DNA of 49,679 nt from the NCBI GenBank assembly GCA_021735445.1, contig JAIPHA010000009.1, positions 5,001 through 54,679 on the forward strand, written 5' to 3'. The position numbers were made by a program, and so were the translations under genes. Under the pieces are notes generated by a model. That model was not told where the DNA came from. It searched no databases and worked only from the letters and a program-made list of their open reading frames with translations. Below are positions 30,086 through 38,636 of this stretch, one piece after another (position 1 is the first letter of the stretch; the number at the start of each line of letters is the position of its first letter). Source of the stretch: Candidatus Omnitrophota bacterium (GTDB taxonomy: Bacteria; Omnitrophota; Gorgyraeia; Duberdicusellales; 4484-171).

Positions 30086-30114
30086 TTGAAATTAGGCTTT
30101 ATATATGTTATAAA
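30086..30114 (+). promoter_or_regulatory. ssrA promoter
   Basis: TTGAAA - N17 - TATAAA, 22 nt before the mature 5' end. Confidence 0.65.
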
Positions 30115-30135
30115 AGGAGTGCTGTTTGATAATTT

Positions 30136-30496
30136 GGGGGTGAATGGACTCGACCTAAAAGGTGATGTGAAAGGGAGCATGCCGCGGATGTAAGCTTCCT
30201 GCGTTAGTGGCGCTTGCAAAAAAATAAAGGCAAAACCTTTTACTACAGCTCCTGAATACGCGTTAAGCTAAACAGGAGATTCTTATATTCCTTGCCTCAG
30301 GGGATATAAGGGTTCGGTTTGAGGCTATAGAGTAAGTTTTTGCCTTTTGGGCTTGCTCTTAAAACATAAAAAGGCTGCTTTCTGGTAAATCCTGCCTCTT
30401 GGAGTTACCAGGGAAAAGATAAAGAAGAGGCTAAGCATGTAGGGTCCTTTTGCTGAAATTTTAGGGACGCGGGTTCGATTCCCGCCACCTCCACCA
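30136..30496 (+). ncRNA. ssrA: Transfer-messenger RNA (tmRNA)
   Basis: 5' GGGGGTGAATGGACTCGACC; 3' GGTTCGATTCCCGCCACCTCCACCA; internal tag ORF GCAAAACCT...TACGCGTTAAGCTAA (30230-30271). Confidence 0.96.
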
Positions 30497-30506
30497 ACAT
30501 TTTAAC

Positions 30507-30534
30507 AGACAAGCCAATAGGGGCTTGTCTTTCT
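30507..30534 (+). terminator. Terminator after ssrA
   Basis: AGACAAGCC-aatagg-GGCTTGTCT followed by TTCT. Confidence 0.75.
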
Positions 30535-30740
30535 GCTAAAATCTACAATTTATCTAACAAAATAAAACTTTTCATTACTTTAGAAAGCTTAGATTAGTTT
30601 TCTATAGCCTTACCCATTTATTTAAAAAAGGAAAAAATAATTGTGGTCAGAGGGAAAGAATAGTTGACGTTTATCAGTCAGATTATACAATGTATAATAG
30701 GTTTATATAAATAAATACGAAAGTATAGAGGAGGTTTGGC

Positions 30741-31193
30741 ATGCGTAACTTTATCTATTTCTTTATAATTGCAACCCTGGCTGCAGGTTGTTTGCCCAAA
30801 GGTAAAAGCCTTAAAAGATTAGAGGATGCTAAGATCGAAGAAAAGATGCACGACAAGAAAGCTCAAGCTATGCGTGAGGACTTTTTGAAGCAGAATAAAA
30901 AAAATCTTTCTGACTTATCGACTGGTATTAGCAAAGCTGAGGCTATGGCTATAATGAGGACGAAAATGGATAAATTTCCAGTTTGGCTTCAAACTCTCAA
31001 TCCATACAAAAGCGAGACCTTGACCATCGGGGGAGAAACATACAAAATAGTTTATTACTATACTCAGACAAAGGATAACGACGGTAGCGTTTCAGACGAT
31101 GAGCTAACTCCTTTGGTGTTTAAGCAGGATGAATTTTTAGGAGCAGGCTACCGCTTTCTATGCTCTGTTTTTATCGAAGCAGCGCGCAGATAA
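30741..31193 (+). CDS. Putative lipoprotein (DUF3192-like)
   Basis: Lipobox ATLAAGC; RBS gaggagg upstream. Confidence 0.7.
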   Translation: MRNFIYFFIIATLAAGCLPKGKSLKRLEDAKIEEKMHDKKAQAMREDFLKQNKKNLSDLSTGISKAEAMAIMRTKMDKFPVWLQTLNPYKSETLTIGGETYKIVYYYTQTKDNDGSVSDDELTPLVFKQDEFLGAGYRFLCSVFIEAARR

Positions 31194-31265
31194 AAAAATA
31201 CAGTTTTCAAATCTTCTAAATCCCAATAAAATCAATAAAAGTGGCAAGGCCGGTTCAATTATCTC

Positions 31266-31437
31266 TTGACCAACTATGATTTTAGAGCTATATTAAACCT
31301 ACAATTAGTCATTAGTCCCGAGTTGGAAGGATTAAATCCCGGACTATCCCGGCAAACAGCCGGGACCAGCCTAAACAAAAAAGTGGTGGCTGGTAAACAA
31401 GTAAAACCTTCGCTGGCAACGGCGAGGGATTTTTTAA
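31266..31437 (+). promoter_or_regulatory. Structured leader element copy A (promoter + hairpins), upstream of RhuM-Doc
   Basis: TTGACC-N17-TATATT, then GTCC...GGAC, a TCCCGGC-AAACA-GCCGGGA hairpin, and AAAACCTTCGCTGGCAACGGCGAGGGATTTTTT. Confidence 0.7.
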
Positions 31438-31457
31438 TTTTAGGAGGTTCATGTTTT

Positions 31458-32444
31458 ATGAAAAATAAAAAAATAAAAAAAGGTAAAGTAATTGTATATA
31501 GAAATAAGGTAGAAGTTCGTTTAGAGAAGGAAACTGTATGGCTTACTCTTAATCAAATTTCATATTTGTTTAAAAGAGACAAATCTGTAATATCACGTCA
31601 CTTGCGAAATATTTTCAAAGAAAAAGAATTAACTAAAAAATCAACTGTTGCAAAATTTGCAACAGTTCAAAAAGAAGGGGAGCGTCAAATAGTTCGTGAT
31701 ATTGAGCACTACAATTTAGACATGATTATTTCTGTAGGCTACAGAGTTAATTCTAAACGCGGCACTCAATTCCGGATCTGGGCTACTAATGTTTTGCGTA
31801 AGCATTTAGTTAACGGCTACACCTTAAACCAACAATGTCTTGTCAAAGATGCGACCAAATACAAAGAATTGCAAAAAGCTATAGAACTGATAAGCAATGT
31901 TGAATCTCTTTCAGATTTATCTCCAGATGCTAAAGGTATTATCCGGGTTATCTCTGATTATCGGCGAGCTTTAGATATTTTAGATGATTTTGATCATCAA
32001 AATCTTTCAACTCCTAAAGGGACTAAAAAAACTAAATATAAACTTACCTATAAAAAAGCACGAAAAATAATTGATACTCTAAGGAAAAAATTTAAAGATT
32101 CGGATTTAGTTGGCCAAGAAAAAGATCAAAGTTTTAAGAGTTCAATCGGAGCAATATATCAAACCTTCGGCAAAAAAGAGCTATATCCTACTCTTGAAGA
32201 AAAAGCCGCTTATCTTTTGTATTTTGTAGTCAAAAATCATAGCTTTGTTGACGGAAATAAACGGATAGCCGCAGCTTTGTTTATCTGCTTTTTAGATGAG
32301 AATGGCTTTTTATATAAGAAAGATGGAACCAGAACTATCGATGAAAATGCTTTAGTAGGCTTAACCCTGATGATCGCGTCCAGCAATCCTAAGGAAAAGG
32401 ACAAAATGATTAGAGTTACCCTAAACCTATTGCATAATAAATGA
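31458..32444 (+). CDS. RhuM-family / Doc(Fic)-domain fusion protein
   Basis: RhuM-like VWLTLNQISYLFKRDKSVISRHLRNIF...GYRVNSKRGTQFRIWATNVLRKHL; Doc motif NHSFVDGNKRIAAALF. ORF track start 31266 is inside the leader; ATG 31458 follows AGGAGG. Confidence 0.88.
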   Translation: MKNKKIKKGKVIVYRNKVEVRLEKETVWLTLNQISYLFKRDKSVISRHLRNIFKEKELTKKSTVAKFATVQKEGERQIVRDIEHYNLDMIISVGYRVNSKRGTQFRIWATNVLRKHLVNGYTLNQQCLVKDATKYKELQKAIELISNVESLSDLSPDAKGIIRVISDYRRALDILDDFDHQNLSTPKGTKKTKYKLTYKKARKIIDTLRKKFKDSDLVGQEKDQSFKSSIGAIYQTFGKKELYPTLEEKAAYLLYFVVKNHSFVDGNKRIAAALFICFLDENGFLYKKDGTRTIDENALVGLTLMIASSNPKEKDKMIRVTLNLLHNK

Positions 32445-32447
32445 AGA

Positions 32448-32495
32448 CACCTCCGAGGTGCAGATAAAAGAATTACTCTAATCACCTCGGAGGTG
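32448..32495. repeat. CACCTCCGAGGTG hairpin repeat, copy 1
   Basis: CACCTCCGAGGTG (32448-32460) / CACCTCGGAGGTG (32483-32495), 13-bp inverted arms. Confidence 0.9.
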
Positions 32496-32562
32496 GAGAA
32501 ACAGCTAATTAGCCTTAGGGTAACTTAAAATATTATAAACAAATTAAACAGGAGGTAGTTTC

Positions 32563-33291
32563 ATGTCCAAGACGTTAGTTGCAATTTTAATTACGGTAAT
32601 CTTGGCAGTATCTTTTCTGGCTGCGGCAAAGATTTTTTCTGATACTGCAATAAGCATCAAAAACAAGGGGTATGTGAAAGTTAAAGGGTTTGCCAAGCAA
32701 GAAATTAAATCAGATCTAGGCATATTTAAGGCCAAGCTTGCAACTGAAGGCGCGGACTTAAAACTCTGTTATAAAAACCTTAAAGAAGATAAAGATAAAA
32801 CTAATGATTTCTTAAAAAACTTTGGAGTTAAAGAAGCCGAAATCGAAATGTTTCCGGTTCAAGTAGTTGAAGAATACAAGATAAACGAAAGAGGCCACGA
32901 GACAGATGAATTTGTTAAGTATATCCTAAAGCAGAAGTTTAAAATTGAATTATCTGATGTTAAAAAAATTGCTGCTCTCTCAGAAAAGATCTCCGAATTA
33001 CTAGATAAAGGGGTAAAAATTTCTGCCTATGAGCCTAAATATGTTTATACTAATCTTGATGACCTAAAAGTAGAGATGATTGGCAAAGCTACCGCCAATG
33101 CCAAAGAAAGAGCCAAAATAATAGCTAAACAAGGCAGTTTTCGCTTAGGCCCGATTGCATCGGTAAGAGTAGGAGTGTTTCAAATAACTCCAGCTCATTC
33201 TACCAGAGTATCTGGTTATGGGATAAATGATACCTCAAGCATTGATAAAGAAATCAAAAGTGTAGTTGAGATCGAGTATTTTGTAAAATAA
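32563..33291 (+). CDS. SIMPL-domain (DUF541) protein
   Basis: N-terminal TM helix; VKVKGFAKQEIKSDLGIFKAKLATEGADL; KATANAKERAKIIAKQ. Confidence 0.85.
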   Translation: MSKTLVAILITVILAVSFLAAAKIFSDTAISIKNKGYVKVKGFAKQEIKSDLGIFKAKLATEGADLKLCYKNLKEDKDKTNDFLKNFGVKEAEIEMFPVQVVEEYKINERGHETDEFVKYILKQKFKIELSDVKKIAALSEKISELLDKGVKISAYEPKYVYTNLDDLKVEMIGKATANAKERAKIIAKQGSFRLGPIASVRVGVFQITPAHSTRVSGYGINDTSSIDKEIKSVVEIEYFVK

Positions 33292-33325
33292 TGATACCAG
33301 ATCCGCAAAACAAATTTTTGCCAGA

Positions 33326-33375
33326 CACCTCCGAGGTGGCCGCTGGCAGCTACATTAACGGACTCCTCGGAGGTG
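33326..33375. repeat. CACCTCCGAGGTG hairpin repeat, copy 2
   Basis: CACCTCCGAGGTG (33326-33338) / CTCCTCGGAGGTG (33363-33375); shares flanks GGCCGCTGGC and GGCGAAGCA with copy 3. Confidence 0.9.
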
Positions 33376-33398
33376 GCGAAGCAAGGTTAATTTCCCCC

Positions 33399-33520
33399 TT
33401 GACCAATCCTAATTATAGAGTTATATTAAACCTACAATTAGTTATTGTCCCGAGTTAGAAGGGGTAAATCCCGGACATTAAAAAAGCAAAACCTTCGCTG
33501 GCAACGGCGAGGGATTTTTT
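33399..33520 (+). promoter_or_regulatory. Structured leader element copy B (promoter + hairpins)
   Basis: TTGACC-N17-TATATT; GTCCCGAGTTAGAAGGGGTAAATCCCGGAC; AAAACCTTCGCTGGCAACGGCGAGGGATTTTTT. Confidence 0.7.
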
Positions 33521-33615
33521 ATTTTTTACTCAATAATAAAAAGATAAGAAAAATTAGGTTTATGTTGACACAATTATTTAGGGAGATATAATTAATTTAC
33601 TCACCGTTATTTGTT

Positions 33616-35196
33616 ATGAAATTATTAATTAATCGTTATATTGTTAGTCTTCTTTCCTTTTCATTGCTTATTTTCAACTTTCCTTTAATATCATTTGCTA
33701 AAACAAGAAAAAAACAAGTTAGGTTTCGGGGCGGCATAAAGGCGGAATGGAATTTTTATGCTCAAAACTATACTGAAGCAATTAATTTCTTTGAAACAAT
33801 AAAGCAGAAGGGAGATAAGAATTATGCTTTGGTTAACAATCAATTAGGTTCAATATATTTAACAACAAAAAATTATAAAAAAGCCTTAGATTCTTTTTTA
33901 GAAGCGTATTATTTAATGAATGATGTGGATGCATTTAAAAACTTAGAGTCTAAAGCTATTTCTTTAATTGGAGCGGAAGCAGAAAAAGCCTATAAAGGGG
34001 ATCCCTATGAAAAGTTATATAATTCTCTTTATACTGGGTTGTTGCTTTATAAAGAAGGTGAAAATGATAATGCATTAGCAGCATTTAAAAATGGAATATT
34101 ATGTGATTCAGATGTAAAAGCTGATCTATATCAAAGCGATGCTTATATTTTATATCTAATGGCTTCAAGACTAGCTTTAAAGATGGGCAAAAAAGATTTG
34201 AGTAAAAAATATTTTAAAAAAGCAAGTAATGCATTTTATTTAACTAGGCCAATTAATCAAAGATTAGCGATGAAAAAGCAAGCACAATTGTTTTTGTTGA
34301 AAGATAAAAAGAAAGAAATTGACAAGCTAAAGAATCCAGAAAAGTATTCCAAGAAAAAGAAGAAAAAAAAGGAAGGCTTTATCATCCAAGGGAAGGAAAT
34401 GGAGGATTCCAAAGAAAAAACTTATCAAGAAGCTCCGTTAAGCCAGAGGACCTTAGACAAAATTGAAAATATAAAAAATGAAATAAAAAAAGTTGATAAG
34501 AATATAGACAAATTGGAATCTAAGCTTAATAAGAATAAAAAAGATATAGATATAAATTTCCTGAAAAAATTCATTGATTTAAAAAATAATGTTTTACTAT
34601 GTATTGAATTTGGAAATTCTCCTTTAAAATATGCTGTTGGAAAATATGGTGAGTTGGCAGTTTTTACTATTAAGCCTTCAGGAATCAGAAATATTGAGAT
34701 AACCGTAAATAATCGAAAAATTTTTCAAAGTGTAAGCCCTTTAAGCAGTGACGTATACTTTCAGGCAATTACCAGGGGCGGTAGAGAAATGGATTATATC
34801 CTAAAAGATCAAGCTCAATTTAAGCAAACTACCGCAGAGATGTCTATGGCTATGAGCAGGGTTTCTCAAAATGTGCTCAATCAAGCTAATCAAATGGCTA
34901 TGCAAAATCCGTACTATAATCCTTCCGGTGCTTATGCTGCTGCAGGTGTGATTGCCTTAATAGGGCTCTGCTCTGCTTTAGCAAGTGCAGCTTCTAATCC
35001 TGCAGCTGATGTCAGGCATTGGAGCTTTTTGCCAGGTAATCTTGCAATTTTGCCCATTACGTTAAATCCAGGAAATCATTCTCTTAATGTTAAAATAGAA
35101 TCTAGAACTGGAGACATATTGAAGGATGAAGATGTTAAACTTGAAATAAAAGAAAATAAGGATAACATAATATTTCATCGAATATTTATTAACTAG
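33616..35196 (+). CDS. TPR-containing envelope protein, COG3014-like
   Basis: Signal peptide, TPR-like N-terminal half, C-terminal DVRHWSFLPGNLAILPITLNPGNHSLNVKIE; adjacent to LpoB/YcfL-like genes. Confidence 0.65.
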   Translation: MKLLINRYIVSLLSFSLLIFNFPLISFAKTRKKQVRFRGGIKAEWNFYAQNYTEAINFFETIKQKGDKNYALVNNQLGSIYLTTKNYKKALDSFLEAYYLMNDVDAFKNLESKAISLIGAEAEKAYKGDPYEKLYNSLYTGLLLYKEGENDNALAAFKNGILCDSDVKADLYQSDAYILYLMASRLALKMGKKDLSKKYFKKASNAFYLTRPINQRLAMKKQAQLFLLKDKKKEIDKLKNPEKYSKKKKKKKEGFIIQGKEMEDSKEKTYQEAPLSQRTLDKIENIKNEIKKVDKNIDKLESKLNKNKKDIDINFLKKFIDLKNNVLLCIEFGNSPLKYAVGKYGELAVFTIKPSGIRNIEITVNNRKIFQSVSPLSSDVYFQAITRGGREMDYILKDQAQFKQTTAEMSMAMSRVSQNVLNQANQMAMQNPYYNPSGAYAAAGVIALIGLCSALASAASNPAADVRHWSFLPGNLAILPITLNPGNHSLNVKIESRTGDILKDEDVKLEIKENKDNIIFHRIFIN

Positions 35197-35210
35197 AGAG
35201 TAAGAAAGAA

Positions 35211-35780
35211 ATGAAAATATTTTTTAATAACATACTTGTTTTTATTTTTACATGTATAATTTTATCAGGTTGTGCAAATCCACGCTTACTTTTGCGAAAG
35301 AATCAAGAAGAATTAGAGTTAAAGCCAAATCAAGGCGGAGTATTATTTTCTTTGCACATACATGGGCATAGAAGCTTTTGGCCTCAAGGTGTTGTTGTAA
35401 GGGAAATAAATCAATATGAAACCTATCAACAAAATAAGGTTGATATAATTCCATTATCTGGATATGGTGGTAAGCTTTATAGAGGAATGTATTTATTTAA
35501 TATGCGCTTACCACGCGGCACATATCAACTTTCTCATTTTACAGGAATGTTAGGAGGTGTTTTTGGCCAAAAAAGTATATTACCCTGTAATAAAGTATTT
35601 GATATTTATCCTCAAGAAATTGCTTATATCGGAAGAGTTAATGAACGATTATATGTAAATAATAGAAAAATAAATTATGATATTAAAATTGAAGATTATT
35701 ATAAAAGCGATTTAGAAAAATTTAGACAATATTATCCAATACTTAATCAAATAGACATAAAAAAAGATTTAATCTATTAA
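35211..35780 (+). CDS. Putative lipoprotein
   Basis: Lipobox IILSGC; RBS upstream. Confidence 0.7.
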   Translation: MKIFFNNILVFIFTCIILSGCANPRLLLRKNQEELELKPNQGGVLFSLHIHGHRSFWPQGVVVREINQYETYQQNKVDIIPLSGYGGKLYRGMYLFNMRLPRGTYQLSHFTGMLGGVFGQKSILPCNKVFDIYPQEIAYIGRVNERLYVNNRKINYDIKIEDYYKSDLEKFRQYYPILNQIDIKKDLIY

Positions 35781-35796
35781 AAAAGGAAGGTTTTAT

Positions 35797-36390
35797 ATGA
35801 AAAAAAATGTGTTTTTAGGAATTTTATTGTTATTTCTTTGTGCGTGCGCAAGCGTAGGAACATCTTCTTATCAAAATACAATATTGCCCGATGAAGATGA
35901 CCGGCTAGGAGGAACTGGTATTGAATCAACAGACATAAGAACTGTTGCTAGAAAAATGGCTGTGTCTATTCTGGAGGTTCCAGAAATATCTAATGCACAG
36001 GGAATTCCAAGAATAGCATTATTGCCGGTTAAAAATTCTACTAGGTTTGTGATAAATAAAGATATTTTTACAAAGAAAATTAGAATAGAGCTCAATAAAA
36101 ATGCGACAGGAAAAATGAGATTTCTTGCTAGAAAACGTATCAAAGATATTTTAAAAGAACGGGAGAGTAAAAGAGAAGGGCTATTTACAAGCAGCAAAGA
36201 AGCTCAGCTTTTAGGGGTAGATTTCTTTTTAACCGGAGAACTCGCCGGTTTAAGTAAAGCAAGTAGTGGGCACAGATCGGATTATATTATAATGTCTTTT
36301 CAGCTCATAGATGCAGAAACAAGTGATATAATTTGGGAAGATGCTTATGAAATAAAAAGAGTTGGTATTACCGGAACTGTATACCAATAA
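35797..36390 (+). CDS. LpoB-like penicillin-binding protein activator lipoprotein
   Basis: Lipobox LFLCAC; STDIRTVARKMAVSILEVPEI; RIALLPVKNSTRFVINKDIFTKKIRIELNKN; VDFFLTGELAGLSKAS. Confidence 0.82.
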   Translation: MKKNVFLGILLLFLCACASVGTSSYQNTILPDEDDRLGGTGIESTDIRTVARKMAVSILEVPEISNAQGIPRIALLPVKNSTRFVINKDIFTKKIRIELNKNATGKMRFLARKRIKDILKERESKREGLFTSSKEAQLLGVDFFLTGELAGLSKASSGHRSDYIIMSFQLIDAETSDIIWEDAYEIKRVGITGTVYQ

Positions 36391-36406
36391 ATGTTAAGGA
36401 GGAAAG

Positions 36407-36817
36407 ATGTCTTTTGCTAAATATTTAATTTGCTTTTTAAGTGTATTGTTGATTGTTGGTTGTGCTTCAGGACCACGTAAAGGGATAGGAGTGGTTAGGA
36501 AATATGAATTATATGAAGATAAAGAAACTTTAGTTATGTTAGATGATACGGTTCGCAGACGACTATACGTTGTTGATCAATCTGCTTCATGGACCGATGA
36601 TGGGCGTTTGACAGCAAAAGCAAGATTCTTAAATAAAAAGGATGAAACTCTTAGGGTACAAATCCAGACAATTTTTAAAGATGAAGAAGGCTATAAAGTT
36701 GATGAAACTAATTGGGAGTTAATCTTAATTCCCAAAAATTCTTATCATTATTATGAAGCAAAATCTTTAAATGATAAAGCTAGCAAATACACTATAAGAT
36801 GTAAGCTAGCACAATAA
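36407..36817 (+). CDS. YcfL-like lipoprotein (DUF1425)
   Basis: Lipobox LIVGC; YVVDQSASWTDDGRLTAKARFLNKKDETLRVQIQTIFKDEEGY; next to the LpoB-like gene as in enterobacteria. Confidence 0.7.
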   Translation: MSFAKYLICFLSVLLIVGCASGPRKGIGVVRKYELYEDKETLVMLDDTVRRRLYVVDQSASWTDDGRLTAKARFLNKKDETLRVQIQTIFKDEEGYKVDETNWELILIPKNSYHYYEAKSLNDKASKYTIRCKLAQ

Positions 36818-36828
36818 AGGTAGGTTTT

Positions 36829-38487
36829 ATGATGAAAAAAAAATATCTTATTTTTATAATTTTATTAATTTTTTGTTTTTCTGTAAAAATTAATATATAT
36901 GCTTCCGATGATAGGCATAAAGATGTTTCAAGTCCAACTATTCCGTCTCACTCAAAAAATGAATCTAAACAGCAGATGCAAAAAACGTTTGTTTATGAAC
37001 AAAAAAGCATTCAGAATGTAAAAAAGAAGAATTTAAAAATTAAAGTAGCTGTTTCTCGGTTTGAAGAAGATTTAAAAATTGAAGGGAGTATGTTTAACCC
37101 ACAAGAAGAAACAGAAGATGTAGATGAAACTATCGAGATTAAGGATTCTAAAGTAAAAATCAAAATAGATGAAGATCAAGCAAAGGAAATTACTAAAAGT
37201 CAAATGCTTACAGGTCTTTTTATTAGCGCGTTAAACCAAACAGATCGATTTATTGCAGTTGAAAGAAAAAATATTAATGAATTAATCAGAGAAATAAATT
37301 TTCAGAATTCTAAATGGACAGCTAATGAAGCTGCTAATAGTCTTGGAAATATATATGGTATCCAATATATTATTACTGGTGATTTATTAACGAATAAAGA
37401 AGATGAGAGATTCGGCCCCAAAAAGTATACTTTAGCAGCAAGGATGTATGATATTAATACTGGTGAAATTATATCAACTTCAACTACAAATACATCTTAC
37501 CTAAAAAATGCTGTAGAGTCAGCTGTACAAAAATTAGCAAATAAAATTCAAACAAAGGCTTGGGCTTGCAGGGTGGTAGGCGTAAACAAAGAAGGTATAT
37601 ATATTAATGCTGGTTTTGGAGATGAAATTGAGAAGGGTGATGTTTTTTTGGTGTATCGGATAAAAGGAAAAGTAATTGACCCTGAAACCAAAAAAGTGTT
37701 AGGTGTAAAAAGAGATAATATAGGGTATTTAGAAGTAGAAGAAGTCTTGGGTAAAAACTTGTCTATTGCACAACTTCAGGAAAACAATAAAGATATATCA
37801 ATAGGCGATATTGTATCGGCCGAAAGGATCAAAGATGAAGCATCTTCTGAGTTTGAATTATGGAGCAATATATATGATGGATCTCAATCAATAGAAGAAA
37901 AAGGCTTTGAAAAATATTCATTGTCTACCAAGCAGTTGTCTCCTGAATTTATAATGGGAACATATGGGCAATCTGTGGTAAAGATTCAAACTGGATTTTC
38001 GTTAGGTAGTGGTTTTATAGTAAATCCAGAGGGTTATGTTGTTACTAATTTTCATGTTATTGATAATGCAAAAACGATAAATATAAAAATGATTGAAAAA
38101 AAACAATACTTTAACAGTATTAAAGTTATAAAAACTGATCCAGTGCGGGATATTGCATTACTAAAAATAAATAGTTCAGAAACTTTTCCTGCTGTCAGAT
38201 TGGGCGATTCTGATTCCATCAAGATTGGTGAAGAAGTAGTTGCTATAGGGAACCCAGAAGGATTTGAAAATACAATAGCTGATGGGTTAGTTAGCGGGTT
38301 GAGGAAGCATAATGGGGTAAAGTTAATACAAACCAGTGTTCCTGTTAGTCATGGAAGTAGTGGAGGCCCTTTATTAAATAAAAGAGGAGAAGTGATTGGT
38401 ATCGTAGCAGCTGGATTGGACAAGAAAGGTAATATTAATTTTGCAGTTCCTATTAATTACATTAAAAGAGAGCTTTTAGAATATTAA
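36829..38487 (+). CDS. CsgG-like N-terminal domain fused to HtrA/S1C trypsin-like serine protease
   Basis: N-term KVAVSRFEED...SQMLTGLFISALNQTDRFIAVERKNINELIREINFQ...GIQYIITGDLL; C-term GSGFIVNPEGYVVTNFHVID, DPVRDIALLKI, QTSVPVSHGSSGGPLLNKRGEVIGI. Confidence 0.85.
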   Translation: MMKKKYLIFIILLIFCFSVKINIYASDDRHKDVSSPTIPSHSKNESKQQMQKTFVYEQKSIQNVKKKNLKIKVAVSRFEEDLKIEGSMFNPQEETEDVDETIEIKDSKVKIKIDEDQAKEITKSQMLTGLFISALNQTDRFIAVERKNINELIREINFQNSKWTANEAANSLGNIYGIQYIITGDLLTNKEDERFGPKKYTLAARMYDINTGEIISTSTTNTSYLKNAVESAVQKLANKIQTKAWACRVVGVNKEGIYINAGFGDEIEKGDVFLVYRIKGKVIDPETKKVLGVKRDNIGYLEVEEVLGKNLSIAQLQENNKDISIGDIVSAERIKDEASSEFELWSNIYDGSQSIEEKGFEKYSLSTKQLSPEFIMGTYGQSVVKIQTGFSLGSGFIVNPEGYVVTNFHVIDNAKTINIKMIEKKQYFNSIKVIKTDPVRDIALLKINSSETFPAVRLGDSDSIKIGEEVVAIGNPEGFENTIADGLVSGLRKHNGVKLIQTSVPVSHGSSGGPLLNKRGEVIGIVAAGLDKKGNINFAVPINYIKRELLEY

Positions 38488-38545
38488 TATTTTCAAAATT
38501 ATTTTACTTATTATCATTTAAAAAAGTAGAACATAATCAGTAACA

Positions 38546-38625
38546 GTCCCGTGTTAGAAGGATTAAATCCTGGACTATAATCAAGCAAAACCTTCGCTGG
38601 CAACGGCGAGGGATTTTTAATTTTA
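38546..38625 (+). promoter_or_regulatory. Structured leader element copy C
   Basis: GTCCCGTGTTAGAAGGATTAAATCCTGGACT then AAGCAAAACCTTCGCTGGCAACGGCGAGGGATTTTTAATTTT directly upstream of a GGGAG RBS; the TTGACC/TATATT part is missing. Confidence 0.7.
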
Positions 38626-38636
38626 GGGAGCAAAAA

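Noticed and set aside
31315-31437. Integron attC-site interpretation of the leader elements
   Set aside because: No GTTRRRY/RYYYAAC core pair found; promoter and U-tract features suit a transcribed leader better.
31266-31457. N-terminal extension of the RhuM-Doc ORF
   Set aside because: The extended start TTG is the -35 box of leader copy A; the RBS and ATG at 31458 fit better.
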